Under the pieces are notes generated by a model that was not told where the DNA came from, made no database searches, and was given only the letters and a program-made list of their open reading frames with translations. A DNA stretch of 64,000 nucleotides from Microterricola viridarii (lineage in GTDB: Bacteria > Actinomycetota > Actinomycetes > Actinomycetales > Microbacteriaceae): contig NZ_CP014145.1 of assembly GCF_001542775.1 (NCBI RefSeq), positions 3,348,001 to 3,412,000 of the forward strand, read 5' to 3'. Position numbers and translations under genes: made by a program. Shown piece after piece: positions 24,888-33,697 of the stretch; positions within the stretch are counted from its first letter, which is position 1, and the number at the start of each line of letters is the position of its first letter.

Positions 24888-26054
24888 TCAGGCGAAGCGG
24901 GCCGGATCGATGAAGGCCACATCGACGATTTGCGGCTCGTCGAGGGCGAAGCGGGCCAGGATCTCGCCGAGCGCCGGCGCGTGTTTGAAGGCGTGGCCGC
25001 TGTCGCCGCCTCCGACGATGACCCGCGGATGCCGGGGCGAGCGCCCCACCACGAACTGGTCGTCCGGCGAGACCGTCACCATGCACGGGTCGACGCGGGC
25101 CGGCAGCGGGTCGATGCCGGGCACGGCCCGGCCGAGCAGCTCGGCGACCTGCCGCCAGTCGGCCGGCGTCACGCCGCGGTCGAGCGCGTCGGGGTCGATG
25201 CGCACCCGCTCCTGCCAGATGTCGCCGATGCCCGCCTTCAGCAGCGCGCCCTTCTCCGGCCCCGCCGCTGCGCCCACCGAGCCGTGCCCCCAGAGCACCT
25301 CGCTCTCGCTCAGCTGGCGAACGAACACGGGCAGGTGGTCCAGGCCGAAGCCCGCGGCGGGCGCGCCCTCGGCCGGTTCGAACCAGGTCATCGGGGTGCG
25401 GATCGGCTCCAGTGTGACCCACGGCAGCTCGGCCGCCAGCCAGGCTCCCTGCGCGAGGATCACCCGGTCGGCCTCCCACTGCCCGCTCGCGGTGCGGATC
25501 GTGACCCCGTCGTCGCCGGGCTCGATCGCCAGCACGCGGGTGTTCTCGAGCACCGTCGCGCCGAGCGCGCTGGCCCGGTCGACGGCGGCCCGGATCGTCG
25601 GCTCGGGGAACGCAACGCCCGCGCCCGGGTCGAGCAGCGCGACATCCGTGGGCTCCAGGGTGGCCAGCAGCGGGAACCGCGCGGCCAGCTCGTCGGGGCC
25701 GAGTTCCTGCAGCTGCAGACCGTGGGCGGATGCGGCGGCCCGCGTGCCCGCGATCACGTCGGAGTCCGGGGCGCCCAGCATCACGCCGCCGGTGATGCGC
25801 AGCAGCTCCTGGCCGCTCAGCTCCTCCAGTTCGCGGAACAGTCGCTTGGAGAGCTGCGCGATCGGGGTCAGGTCGGGGTGCTCCAAGCAGGCCTCGCGGA
25901 ACAGCCGGGTGACGCCGTGTGAGGAGCCGAGCGGGTGCGCGACCGGGAACTGCTCGAAGCCGACCACCCTCACCCCGCGCTCGGCCAGCCGCCACAGGGC
26001 GTTGGCCCCCATCGCTCCGAGTCCGACAACCGCAACATCCACGCGTTCACTCAC
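24888..26054 (-). CDS. solA: Monomeric sarcosine oxidase / N-methyltryptophan oxidase family protein
   Basis: The 388-residue flavoenzyme begins VAVVGLGAMGANALWRLAERG (FAD fold) and has PLGSSHGVTRLFREACLEHP, the signature near the flavin in this family. The cysteine that binds FAD covalently is kept: DPCMVTVSPDDQFVVG (Cys324), followed by VGGGDSGHAFKHAPALG. It oxidatively demethylates N-methyl amino acids, making formaldehyde and H2O2; sarcosine, N-methyltryptophan or pipecolate are candidates. GTG start at 26054 has TAGCGT (minus strand, 26061-26066) exactly 6 bases upstream. It stands alone; no tetrahydrofolate or formaldehyde enzymes are adjacent. Confidence 0.87.
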   Translation of the reverse strand: MSERVDVAVVGLGAMGANALWRLAERGVRVVGFEQFPVAHPLGSSHGVTRLFREACLEHPDLTPIAQLSKRLFRELEELSGQELLRITGGVMLGAPDSDVIAGTRAAASAHGLQLQELGPDELAARFPLLATLEPTDVALLDPGAGVAFPEPTIRAAVDRASALGATVLENTRVLAIEPGDDGVTIRTASGQWEADRVILAQGAWLAAELPWVTLEPIRTPMTWFEPAEGAPAAGFGLDHLPVFVRQLSESEVLWGHGSVGAAAGPEKGALLKAGIGDIWQERVRIDPDALDRGVTPADWRQVAELLGRAVPGIDPLPARVDPCMVTVSPDDQFVVGRSPRHPRVIVGGGDSGHAFKHAPALGEILARFALDEPQIVDVAFIDPARFA

Positions 26055-26141
26055 CCTTCGACGCTAGCAATCGGCCGCGTGCCAGCGCGCGCCGCGCGTC
26101 TCGGGCCGTCATCCGCCCCGCCTCCCATCACCCCCTCCACT

Positions 26142-26208
26142 TCCGTTGAGAGCGGTCAAATGGCCGGTTTGGGCGCGGAAAAGCGGCCATTTGACCGCTC
26201 TCAACGGA
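26142..26208. repeat. Large hairpin repeat, copy 3 of 3 (class C), in a divergent promoter region
   Basis: Arms of 28 bases (26142-26169 / 26181-26208) with one mismatch. Unlike copies 1 and 2 it lies between divergent genes (solA-like start 26054, clpS start 26269), so simple termination of either neighbour cannot explain it. Confidence 0.85.
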
Positions 26209-26268
26209 CTTGGGGCGGCGCGGGGGAGGAGGGGACGTGCGGGCGGGGAGAGTGGGAGACTGGAGGGG

Positions 26269-26559
26269 ATGTCGAAACTGCTGGAATCAACTGACACCGT
26301 CAGCGATGTGGCGGCGCGCTTCGCGACGCCGTGGCTTGTGCTCGTCTGGGATGACCCGGTGAACCTGATGAGCTACGTGAGCTACGTGTTCCGCAGCTAC
26401 TTCGGCTTCAGCCGGGAGAAGGCCGAGCAGCTCATGCTGCAGGTGCACACCGAGGGCAAGGCGGCCGTCGCCAGTGGGAACCGCGAGCAGATGGAGCGCC
26501 ACGTCGAGGCGCTGCACGGCTACGGGCTGCAGGCCACGCTGACGAAGGCCGACGCATGA
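26269..26559 (+). CDS. clpS: ATP-dependent Clp protease adaptor ClpS
   Basis: The 96-residue adaptor delivers N-degron substrates to ClpC/ClpA. It shows [22 protein letters not shown], with the DDPVN loop, and the [22 protein letters not shown] helix of the ClpS core; [19 protein letters not shown] ends the fold. The ATG overlaps a dense GGAGGGG run, giving very short spacing. It overlaps the DUF2017 gene by 4 bases, the standard actinobacterial pair. Confidence 0.95.
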   Translation: MSKLLESTDTVSDVAARFATPWLVLVWDDPVNLMSYVSYVFRSYFGFSREKAEQLMLQVHTEGKAAVASGNREQMERHVEALHGYGLQATLTKADA

Positions 26560-27134
26560 GCCGGATCGTGGCGGCCGCCAGCCGCACCGACCTGTTGGCC
26601 TCCGGGGGCACCCGCGCCGTGCTGCTGCAACTGGACGGAGACGAGGCCGACGCGCTGGCGTCACTCGCCGGCCAGGTCGAGACGCTGCTCGGCGAATCCG
26701 ACCCGGCATCGCCCGGCCTGACCCGGCTGTTCCCCGTCGCCTACAACGACGACGCGAGCGCGGCGGCCGAGTTCGCCCGCTACACCCGCCCCGAGCTGCA
26801 GAAGCGCAAAATCGACGCCGCCACCACCGTGCGCGAGGCCGTCGAGGCGGCATCCGCCCTCGGCATCGACGACGAGCGCTACGGCCACAACATCGAGATC
26901 GACCCCGAGACGCTGCTGGCCTGGCTGACCTTCCTCACCGACCTGCGCCTCGTGCTGGCCGACTCGATCGGGGTCGCCGATGACGGCTCTCTGTCGGATG
27001 CCGCGGCGGCCGCGTCGGAGGAGCTCGCCCAGCTGCGCGAGCTGCAGCGCGGCGTCTACGACTGGGCCGCCTTCCTGCAGGACTCGCTGATCGGTGCGGT
27101 CGAAATGGACCTGCCCGAGCCCGAGCTGCCGTAG
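26556..27134 (+). CDS. DUF2017 family protein, ClpS partner gene
   Basis: The 192-residue soluble, mainly helical protein matches the actinobacterial DUF2017 family by position directly after clpS and by features such as [24 protein letters not shown] and [17 protein letters not shown]. No catalytic motif is visible and its function is unknown; a role in Clp-dependent proteolysis is inferred only from the constant gene pairing. Coupled by ATGA to clpS. Confidence 0.88.
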   Translation: MSRIVAAASRTDLLASGGTRAVLLQLDGDEADALASLAGQVETLLGESDPASPGLTRLFPVAYNDDASAAAEFARYTRPELQKRKIDAATTVREAVEAASALGIDDERYGHNIEIDPETLLAWLTFLTDLRLVLADSIGVADDGSLSDAAAAASEELAQLRELQRGVYDWAAFLQDSLIGAVEMDLPEPELP

Positions 27135-27321
27135 CCTCGATCTCTGTCCGCCCCGCATACCCCCAAAGCTGGGGACGCGTGCGCGTGATGGCTGAAAGTT
27201 CAGGACCTCGTCCACGATTCTCCCCTAGTATCTGCATGTTCTGCCGAAATCGGCGAAGACCCTCGAGCGTCCCTTGTGATGAGCGCATGGAGGGACCACG
27301 GCACCCTCGAGGAAGAGATTC

Positions 27322-29196
27322 ATGAAGGCAGCGGCAACAAAGACGACCGCGTTTGTGGCGACAGCGGCCGCCATTGGGTTCACGTCGCTGTTTGGGGCGG
27401 TGTCGCCCGCGAATGCTGCCCCGATCGCGTGCATCTCGGGGGGAACGCTCCTGGATCCCAGTGGCAATGTCTGCGAGCTGCGACTCGCACCGGGTGCCAC
27501 GCACACGTTCAGTCCCACCGCCGAGATGGGAAAGCTGGAGGCTCTGCTCGTGGCCGGAGGCGGCTCGGGAGCTGTGACCACACCGGGGTACGGTGCGGGC
27601 GGTGCCGGTGGTGGCGGCCAGGTGACCCTGGTCGGCTTCGACAGCGACCCGGCCGCGCCGGTCACGATCAACGCCGGAGGCCCGGGCCAACCGAGTTACG
27701 TGGCCCAAGGGGCGACCACGACCGTTGCATCCGCCGGCCAGAACGGAATCACCGACGCGTCCTCGTCCCCCGGCCGAGGAGGGGCAAGCGGCAACGGACA
27801 CCTCGGATCGGCTAGCGGCGGCGGCGGTGCGGGCGCAGCCCCCGACAACTCCTACAACGGCGGCGCCGGCCAGATAGTCTCTGGCATCGCCGGCGCAGGA
27901 TCGCTGTTCAGCGGCGACACCAGTTGCTACGGCGGTGGTGGCGCGAGTGGGCTCCCCGGCACACCCGTGGGCGTGGCGACGTGCGGCGGTGGGTCCGCCG
28001 TCGAGGGCGCCGGCGTCATCGACCTACTTGCGGCGACGCCGAACAGCGGCGGCGGCGGTGCCGGCGGCGGGCTGTCGACCGTCGACTCGTCTCTCCGCAC
28101 CGGCGCCAGCGGACTTGTCGTGCTCCGCTGGACGATCGAAGACGTGACGGTTTCGTTTGACCGCAACGGTTACGGTGCCGGTGTCGCGCCGCAGACCTTC
28201 CGCAAGGGCGGCACCGCGGCGAAGCCGAGCGACCCCATGGCGGCCGGATTCGTGTTCAACGGCTGGTACACGGATCCCACGTTGGCGACGCCCGTCGACT
28301 TCACTCTGCCGGTGACGGCATCGACGACGTTCTACGCGTCGTGGACGGCGATTGCACCGGTGACGGTCACCTTCGACACGAACGGCCGCGGTGGGAGCAA
28401 CAGCACTCAGGCGGTTGTGCCGGGCGGCACGGCCACGCCTCCGGTTCTGACTGAGCCCGGCTACCTCTTCGACGGCTGGTTCACGGATGCCGCCCTCACC
28501 ACGCCCGCGAACTTCGCCACGGCGATCACGGCGGTGACGACGTTCTATGCGAAGTGGAGCGCGGTCGCTCCGGCGACCGTGACGGTGTCGTTCAATGGCA
28601 ACGGCCACGGTGCCGGCGTCGCCCCGCAGACGTTCCCGAAGGGTGGGACCGCGACGAAGCCGGCCGACCCGACGGCGGCCGGGTTCGTCTTCGACGGCTG
28701 GTTCACAGATGCCGCACTGACGGTTCCGGCGGACTTCTCGGCTCCGGTGAGCGCGTCGACGACGTTCTACGCGAAGTGGAGCGCGGTCGCTCCGGCGACC
28801 GTGACGGTGTCGTTCAACGGCAACGGTCACGGCGCGAGCGTTGCCCCGGTGACGGTGGCGGTGGGTGGCACGGTTGCGAAGCCGGCCGACCCGACGGCAG
28901 CTGGGTTCGTCTTCGACGGCTGGTTCACGGATGCCGCTCTGACCGTTCCGGCGGACTTCACGGCTCCGGTGAGCGCGTCGACGACGTTCTACGCGAAGTG
29001 GAGCGCCGTCGTGAAGCCGACGCCGACTCCCACCCCGAAGCCGAGCGTCGCACCGGTTCCGCCGAAGACCGAGGGGCCGTTGGCGAAAACCGGTGCCGTG
29101 ATCGACCCGAGCGCCGCATCGCTCGCGCTGGCCGCAATCGGCCTGGGCGCCGGGCTGCTCGCCGTGCGTGCACGACGCGCGCGCAAGACGGTCTAG
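27322..29196 (+). CDS. Sortase-anchored surface protein with Gly-rich domain and four InlB-type repeats
   Basis: The 624-residue precursor has a signal peptide (cleavage near SPANAAP, about residue 33), a Gly-rich region (about 75-270; GAGGAGGGGQVTLVG, ASGGGGAGAAP), then four repeats of about 70 residues of the Listeria-Bacteroides/InlB B type, each starting VTVSFxxNGxG (or VTVTFDTNGRG) and ending TTFYAKWSAV or similar. A Pro-rich spacer (KPTPTPTPKPSVAP) leads to LAKTG, a transmembrane helix and a basic RARRARK tail, a class E sortase (LAxTG) signal. Repeats 3 and 4 are nearly identical, implying recent duplication. AGGAAGA precedes the ATG. Probable adhesin or wall spacer; ligand unknown. 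Confidence 0.88.
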   Translation: MKAAATKTTAFVATAAAIGFTSLFGAVSPANAAPIACISGGTLLDPSGNVCELRLAPGATHTFSPTAEMGKLEALLVAGGGSGAVTTPGYGAGGAGGGGQVTLVGFDSDPAAPVTINAGGPGQPSYVAQGATTTVASAGQNGITDASSSPGRGGASGNGHLGSASGGGGAGAAPDNSYNGGAGQIVSGIAGAGSLFSGDTSCYGGGGASGLPGTPVGVATCGGGSAVEGAGVIDLLAATPNSGGGGAGGGLSTVDSSLRTGASGLVVLRWTIEDVTVSFDRNGYGAGVAPQTFRKGGTAAKPSDPMAAGFVFNGWYTDPTLATPVDFTLPVTASTTFYASWTAIAPVTVTFDTNGRGGSNSTQAVVPGGTATPPVLTEPGYLFDGWFTDAALTTPANFATAITAVTTFYAKWSAVAPATVTVSFNGNGHGAGVAPQTFPKGGTATKPADPTAAGFVFDGWFTDAALTVPADFSAPVSASTTFYAKWSAVAPATVTVSFNGNGHGASVAPVTVAVGGTVAKPADPTAAGFVFDGWFTDAALTVPADFTAPVSASTTFYAKWSAVVKPTPTPTPKPSVAPVPPKTEGPLAKTGAVIDPSAASLALAAIGLGAGLLAVRARRARKTV

Positions 29197-29202
29197 CGTC
29201 TC

Positions 29203-29250
29203 GCAATGACGAGAGCCGCCCGAGTCAATTCGGGCGGCTCTCGTCATTGC
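29203..29250. terminator. Perfect 21-bp hairpin terminator
   Basis: Arms 29203-29223 and 29230-29250 pair perfectly with a 6-base loop (GTCAAT), 7 bases after the surface-protein stop codon and 26 bases from the stop of the convergent ligase gene; likely bidirectional. Confidence 0.8.
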
Positions 29251-29275
29251 CGCACGGGGCGGCCCCTGCGCGGGC

Positions 29276-30730
29276 TCAGCCCTCCCGGTGCTGCGCGGCG
29301 AGGGTGCGCCGCATCGGCTTGCCCATGGCATTGCGGGGGATCTGCTCGACACGCGCCAGCAGCTGGGGGGCGGCGGTGCCGAACCGGGCGGCGAAGTCAC
29401 GGATCAGTGCCTGCACGTCGAGGTGCGGCTCTGTCACGAGCGCGATCCCGATCTGGTTGACCCCAGATCTGGTCTCGTACTCGAAGCTCGCTGCGTCGAT
29501 GACGAGGGGATTGGTCACCGCGAACAGATCCAGCTGGGTGGGATCGATCTTCACGCCTCCGGCGTTCAACACCTCGGAGGCTCGGCCGGCCAATGTGAGG
29601 CCGCCATCTGGACGAATCAGGCCGAGATCGCCCGGGTAGAACCACTCACCCTTGAAAACCGCACGTGAGGCCTCGGGATTGCCGAGATACTCGTGCACCA
29701 TGTAGGGATTGTGGTGGCGGATCCGTCCGACCTCCCCGACGGGAAGCTCGTTGTCGTCCTCGTCGACGATCTGCACCCGCGAACCCGGGAACAGATGGCC
29801 GGCGTCGAACGGGTCCTCGGAATCGTAGTAGCGGGTGGAAGCGAGTGTGGCTTCCGTTGAACCGTACAGGTTGTAGATCGCGCAGCCCTCCGCCGCAGTC
29901 CGCATGCGTGCGCCGAGCGCGGGCGGCATCACCGTGCCGGCGATGTACACGGTCTCGACGTCGGGGACCGTCTGCCCGCGGGTCTCCAACACGTCCACGA
30001 AGGCGGCGATCTGTGCCGGGGAACCTTTCAACGAGGTCGCTCGGCTCCGCGCAGCGAGATCCACGATCGCGGCCGGGTCGCCGGCCTCGATGGACCAGAA
30101 TGGCCGGTCGTCCTTGACGCTCATGTAGAAGCCGAAGTACCCGAAGGCGGTGCTTGTCGGGAGGAAGACGAGGAACGGATCGCCGGACATGTACGTCGCC
30201 AGGGCATCGGCGGCCAAGGACTCCAGCAGTGCGAGTGAGAACGCGATCCCGTTCGGGTGACCGGTGGTGCCGCTGGAGAACATGAGGCGGCCGATGCTCT
30301 GCGTCGAATCGTACTCGCGCGGCGTGATGCCGTACGGGTTCTGCTCCACTCGCTGCAGGAACGTCTCATCGACGCGGATGACCTGCGCTCCTCCCTGCGG
30401 GGCCGGGGCCGGGTCGGCGCTGCTGAAGATCCAGTCGATCGGGAACGCGCCGTCGGAGTTGTAGCCACGCGGCAGCACCGTGCTCGCGGCAGCCTCGTGG
30501 AACACGGCCTCGGTGAAGATCATGCTCAGCGTTTCGGGGAGTTCCAAGGCGACCAGATCCCCGCGCTTCATGCCGAGCTGGCGGAACTCGTAGGCGACCT
30601 TCTTTGCCAGCTCGAACGCCTCGGAGTTCCGCACCGTCTGGTTGGTGGTTTCGACGAAGACCCCGGATGGGTTCAACCGCGCGTTTCGATCGAGATAGCT
30701 GAAAGGATTGGTCACTGTCGAGTCATTCAC
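29276..30730 (-). CDS. AMP-dependent acyl-CoA synthetase/ligase family protein
   Basis: The 484-residue ANL-superfamily enzyme activates a carboxylic acid as acyl-AMP. It has the P-loop LMFSSGTTGHPNGIAFS, the adenine motif NLYGSTEATLA, WFYPGDLGLIRPDGGLTLAGRASEVLNAGG at the domain hinge and a candidate catalytic lysine in RNAMGKPMRR near the end. It is about 20-60 residues shorter than typical acyl-CoA synthetases, mainly in the N-terminal domain. The GTG start at 30730 has TACCCT (minus strand, 30737-30742) exactly 6 bases upstream, a leaderless promoter. No partner enzyme or carrier protein is adjacent, so the acid is unknown. Confidence 0.82.
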   Translation of the reverse strand: MNDSTVTNPFSYLDRNARLNPSGVFVETTNQTVRNSEAFELAKKVAYEFRQLGMKRGDLVALELPETLSMIFTEAVFHEAAASTVLPRGYNSDGAFPIDWIFSSADPAPAPQGGAQVIRVDETFLQRVEQNPYGITPREYDSTQSIGRLMFSSGTTGHPNGIAFSLALLESLAADALATYMSGDPFLVFLPTSTAFGYFGFYMSVKDDRPFWSIEAGDPAAIVDLAARSRATSLKGSPAQIAAFVDVLETRGQTVPDVETVYIAGTVMPPALGARMRTAAEGCAIYNLYGSTEATLASTRYYDSEDPFDAGHLFPGSRVQIVDEDDNELPVGEVGRIRHHNPYMVHEYLGNPEASRAVFKGEWFYPGDLGLIRPDGGLTLAGRASEVLNAGGVKIDPTQLDLFAVTNPLVIDAASFEYETRSGVNQIGIALVTEPHLDVQALIRDFAARFGTAAPQLLARVEQIPRNAMGKPMRRTLAAQHREG

Positions 30731-30736
30731 CCCGTC

Positions 30737-30742
30737 AGGGTA
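30737..30742 (-). promoter_or_regulatory. Leaderless -10 element of the AMP-ligase gene
   Basis: TACCCT on the minus strand lies exactly 6 bases upstream of the GTG start at 30730, with no separate ribosome site. Confidence 0.5.
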
Positions 30743-30821
30743 GTGCTTTGATCACGGCGCGGTTCGGTGGACGTGCCGCACCACAAATGCTGAGCAAACG
30801 GCAGTTCTGCGCCGCCTGATA

Positions 30822-30863
30822 TACATGCAGCCACTGCATATATTCAGCTTCTGCATGTAGCGT
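30822..30863 (+). promoter_or_regulatory. TetR-type operator overlapping the leaderless promoter of the ABC exporter
   Basis: TACATGCAG (30822-30830) and CTGCATGTA (30851-30859) form a 9-base inverted repeat; an extra CTGCATA lies at 30834-30840. The right arm overlaps the -10-like TAGCGT (30858-30863), which is 6 bases before the ATG at 30870. A TetR gene closes the operon. Confidence 0.6.
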
Positions 30864-30869
30864 GGCGCC

Positions 30870-31607
30870 ATGACTGAACTGATTCTGCAAGCCCAGGACA
30901 TTGGCAAGTCCTACGGCCACGGCGACGGCCGCTTCGATGCGTTGAAGGGCGTCAGCCTCGACGTGCGCAGGGGAGAGTCGGTGGCCATCGTCGGCAAGAG
31001 CGGATCGGGCAAGTCGACCCTGATGCACCTGCTCGCGCTGCTCGACGAGCCCGACCGCGGCACGATCAGCGTCGGTGGTACCGACGCGAAGAAGCTCAAG
31101 CCGCGCGCGCTGAACAAGCTGCGCAACAAGGACTTCGGCTTCGTGTTCCAGCAGTTCTTCCTCACCCCGAACTCGAGCGTGCTCGACAACGTCACGCTGC
31201 CGCTGATGATCGCCGGCGTCGGCGCGCGCGAGCGCAAGGCCCGCGGCATGGCCGTGCTCGAGCAGATGGAACTGGCCGACAAGGCCAAGAACAAGGCGAC
31301 GAACCTCTCCGGTGGTCAGAAGCAGCGCGCCGTCATCGCCCGCGCCCTCGTCAACAACCCCTCGGTGATCTTCGCCGACGAGCCGACTGGAAACCTCGAC
31401 TCCGCCACCGGCGCCGTCGTCGAGGACATCCTGTTCGAGCTGAACAAGACGCAGGGCATCACGCTCATCATCGTCACCCACGACCACGAGCTGGCCGCCC
31501 GCTGCGACCGCCAGTTCTATATCAAGGACGGCCTCGAAGCGGTTCCGGATGCCGCGGCATCCGTCGCACCGACCGGCACCGACTCGGCAGCAGGAGCCAA
31601 CGCATGA
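30870..31607 (+). CDS. ABC exporter ATP-binding protein (MacB/LolD-like)
   Basis: The 245-residue ATPase has Walker A VGKSGSGKST (about 40-49), Q-loop FVFQQFFL, signature NLSGGQKQRAVIARALV, Walker B VIFADEPTGNLDS and switch His in IIVTHDHELA. The DEPTGNLD form and the LLALLDEPDRG stretch place it in the MacB/LolD/FtsE group that works with FtsX-type permeases. It is coupled to the next gene by an ATGA overlap. Probable role: efflux of an antimicrobial, peptide or lipid-like compound, induced when the TetR regulator is released. Confidence 0.92.
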   Translation: MTELILQAQDIGKSYGHGDGRFDALKGVSLDVRRGESVAIVGKSGSGKSTLMHLLALLDEPDRGTISVGGTDAKKLKPRALNKLRNKDFGFVFQQFFLTPNSSVLDNVTLPLMIAGVGARERKARGMAVLEQMELADKAKNKATNLSGGQKQRAVIARALVNNPSVIFADEPTGNLDSATGAVVEDILFELNKTQGITLIIVTHDHELAARCDRQFYIKDGLEAVPDAAASVAPTGTDSAAGANA

Positions 31608-32872
31608 ACCCCCTCGACGTTCTGAAATCCGCCGTCTCCAACACCTTCCGCAACAAGGTGCGCACGCTGCTCACCGTCATCGCGATCTTCATCGGTGCGT
31701 TCACGCTGGCGATCACGAGCGCCATCGGCGCCGGCGTCTCCAGCTACATCGACGCCCAGATCTCCTCCATCGGCGGCGACAACATGCTCACCGTCGCGGC
31801 GGCCGTCGACAGCTCGGCCCCCACCGACGGTCCGGCGCCCTACGACCCAGACGCCAAGTCAACGGCGTCGGGGATGTCGCTGCTGAGCGCCGACGACATC
31901 ACCGCGATCAGAGCCGTCGACGGCATCGACGACGTGCAGCCGACCGTGATGCTCTCGCCCGACTACATCGAGTTCGGCGACAACGGCAAGTACCAGCTCA
32001 GCGTCAACCCGATGGCCGGCATCGCCACGATCGACCTCGCAGCTGGCAAGCAGCTGGAGTCGGGGTCGGGCCAGAACCAGATCCTGCTGCCGGCCAGCTA
32101 CGTCGAGGGCATCGGCTTCGACGACGTGGAATCCGCCATCGGCGAGACGGTCACGATCGCCATCACCGACTACACGGGCACCCAGCACACCGTCGAGGCG
32201 ACGGTGCAGGGTGTGCAGAACGACTCGCTGTTCGGCGGCGGCGCCGGCCTGAACGCCGAGCTGCGCGACGCGCTCGACGCACTGAAGTCGACGGGCATGC
32301 CCGCCGCCGTCAGCTCCGGCTACGTCATGGCGGTCGCCTTCGTCGACGGCAGCGACGTCTCGCAGATGGAGACCATCAAGTCCGAGCTCTCCGCCCTCGG
32401 CTTCCAGGGCATGACCGTCACCGACCAGATCGGCGCCATCCAGGACGTCATCAACGGCATCATCGGCGTGCTGAACGCCTTCGCCGTGATCGCCCTCATC
32501 GCGGCCGGCTTCGGCATCATCAACACCCTGCTGATGAGCGTGCAGGAGCGCACCCGCGAGATCGGCCTGATGAAGGCCATGGGCATGGGCGCGGGCAAGA
32601 TCTTCGCCCTGTTCAGCTTCGAGGCGATCTTCATCGGCTTCCTCGGCTCGGCCCTGGGCGCCGTCGTGGCGATCGCGGTCGGCACCGGCATCAGCAGTGC
32701 GCTGTCGGCCACCGTGCTCTCCGGGCTGCCCGGCCTGACGATCATGCTGTTCACGCCGGCATCCATCGCCACCATCATCGGCATCGTCATGCTGATCGCG
32801 TTCCTGGCCGGAACGCTTCCGGCACGGCGCGCGGCCAAGCAGAACCCGATTGACGCGCTGCGCTACGAGTAG
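31604..32872 (+). CDS. ABC exporter permease (MacB/FtsX family)
   Basis: The 422-residue membrane protein has one N-terminal span (VRTLLTVIAIFIGAFTLAI), a large extracytoplasmic MacB periplasmic-core-like domain (about 45-285) and three C-terminal spans with the FtsX-type QERTREIGLMKAMGMGAGKIF loop and LPARRAAKQNPIDALRYE ending. This topology is that of MacB-type mechanotransmission exporters. It pairs with the preceding ATPase. A hairpin terminator follows, before the TetR gene. Confidence 0.92.
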   Translation: MNPLDVLKSAVSNTFRNKVRTLLTVIAIFIGAFTLAITSAIGAGVSSYIDAQISSIGGDNMLTVAAAVDSSAPTDGPAPYDPDAKSTASGMSLLSADDITAIRAVDGIDDVQPTVMLSPDYIEFGDNGKYQLSVNPMAGIATIDLAAGKQLESGSGQNQILLPASYVEGIGFDDVESAIGETVTIAITDYTGTQHTVEATVQGVQNDSLFGGGAGLNAELRDALDALKSTGMPAAVSSGYVMAVAFVDGSDVSQMETIKSELSALGFQGMTVTDQIGAIQDVINGIIGVLNAFAVIALIAAGFGIINTLLMSVQERTREIGLMKAMGMGAGKIFALFSFEAIFIGFLGSALGAVVAIAVGTGISSALSATVLSGLPGLTIMLFTPASIATIIGIVMLIAFLAGTLPARRAAKQNPIDALRYE

Positions 32873-32876
32873 TGAG

Positions 32877-32906
32877 GCAGAGCCGGCTCGTTCGGGCCGG
32901 CTCTGC
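32877..32906 (+). terminator. Hairpin between exporter permease and TetR genes
   Basis: GCAGAGCCGGC (32877-32887) pairs perfectly with GCCGGCTCTGC (32896-32906) around an 8-base loop. No T-run follows, so it may attenuate rather than stop transcription into the tetR gene. Confidence 0.55.
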
Positions 32907-32920
32907 GCTAAGAAGGAATC

Positions 32921-33574
32921 ATGACCGACGAGAACCGTGAGTCACAGGCCGGCATCCCGGAGGGGCTGCGCGCCCGCAAACGCGCGGCCACGCGGGCGGC
33001 CATCGAGCAGGCCGCCATCGACCTCGCGCTCGAGCACGGCTACGACAACGTGACCGTCGACATGATCTGCGCGGCGAGCATGGTCTCGCCGCGCACCTTC
33101 TTCAACTACTTCGGGTCGAAAGAGGGGCTCGCCAAGGGGCTCATCCCGGCGGCGATCTCGGATGCCGATGCCGAGACCTTCCTCGCCGAGAGCTCGGACG
33201 ACGTGCTGGGCTCGCTCGCCCAGCGCATGGCGAACGCCCTGCTGGGCGGGGCAGACGGGGGCAGCTGGCTCGAGGAGCGCATGCGGTTGTTCCGCGGCTC
33301 GCCGGAGCTCGGCGACAAGTGGATGGAGTGGGTCGCCGCCCAGGAGCAGCTCCTGATCGACCTCGTGCTCGCCCGCTTCGCCGCGAACGGGCGGTCGGAA
33401 GCCGAGACGCCCGACCTGGTCGACGAGGCCAGGATGCTCGTCTCGCTGGCCCTCGGCGTGCTGCGGTTCGCCGTGCAGCAGCAGCAACAGCTCGGCGCCG
33501 GCGCCCCGCCGATTGACGTGGCCGTGCGGCACGCCACCGAGCTGATCGGCCGGATCGCGCAAGCGCAGCCCTAG
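32921..33574 (+). CDS. TetR-family regulator of the ABC exporter
   Basis: The 217-residue protein has a classical TetR DNA-binding domain (RAAIEQAAIDLALEHGYDNVTVDMICAASMVSPRTFFNYFGSKEGL, about residues 24-68) and a helical ligand domain with a Gln-rich patch (FAVQQQQQLGAG). AAGGA precedes the ATG. It follows the two exporter genes in the same direction and probably represses them through the CTGCATGTA repeat at 30822-30859; the inducer is likely a transported toxic compound. Confidence 0.9.
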   Translation: MTDENRESQAGIPEGLRARKRAATRAAIEQAAIDLALEHGYDNVTVDMICAASMVSPRTFFNYFGSKEGLAKGLIPAAISDADAETFLAESSDDVLGSLAQRMANALLGGADGGSWLEERMRLFRGSPELGDKWMEWVAAQEQLLIDLVLARFAANGRSEAETPDLVDEARMLVSLALGVLRFAVQQQQQLGAGAPPIDVAVRHATELIGRIAQAQP

Positions 33575-33603
33575 CGCCGCATCCACCCACCCCGGGCGCC
33601 CTG

Positions 33604-33670
33604 CAAAAAAACAGGACGAGAGCAGGGTGACCACCCTCAGGCGGCTCCGCCCGGCTCTCGTCCTGTCTTT
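33604..33670. terminator. Bidirectional terminator with 13-bp stem and A/T flanks
   Basis: Arms 33611-33623 and 33654-33666 pair perfectly; smaller hairpins sit inside. A7 precedes (33605-33611) and TCTTT follows, so a T-rich tail exists for both directions. It separates the TetR gene from the convergent sugar-isomerase gene. Confidence 0.8.
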
Positions 33671-33697
33671 GGCGCTGCCCCGAGAAGCGGATGCCGC

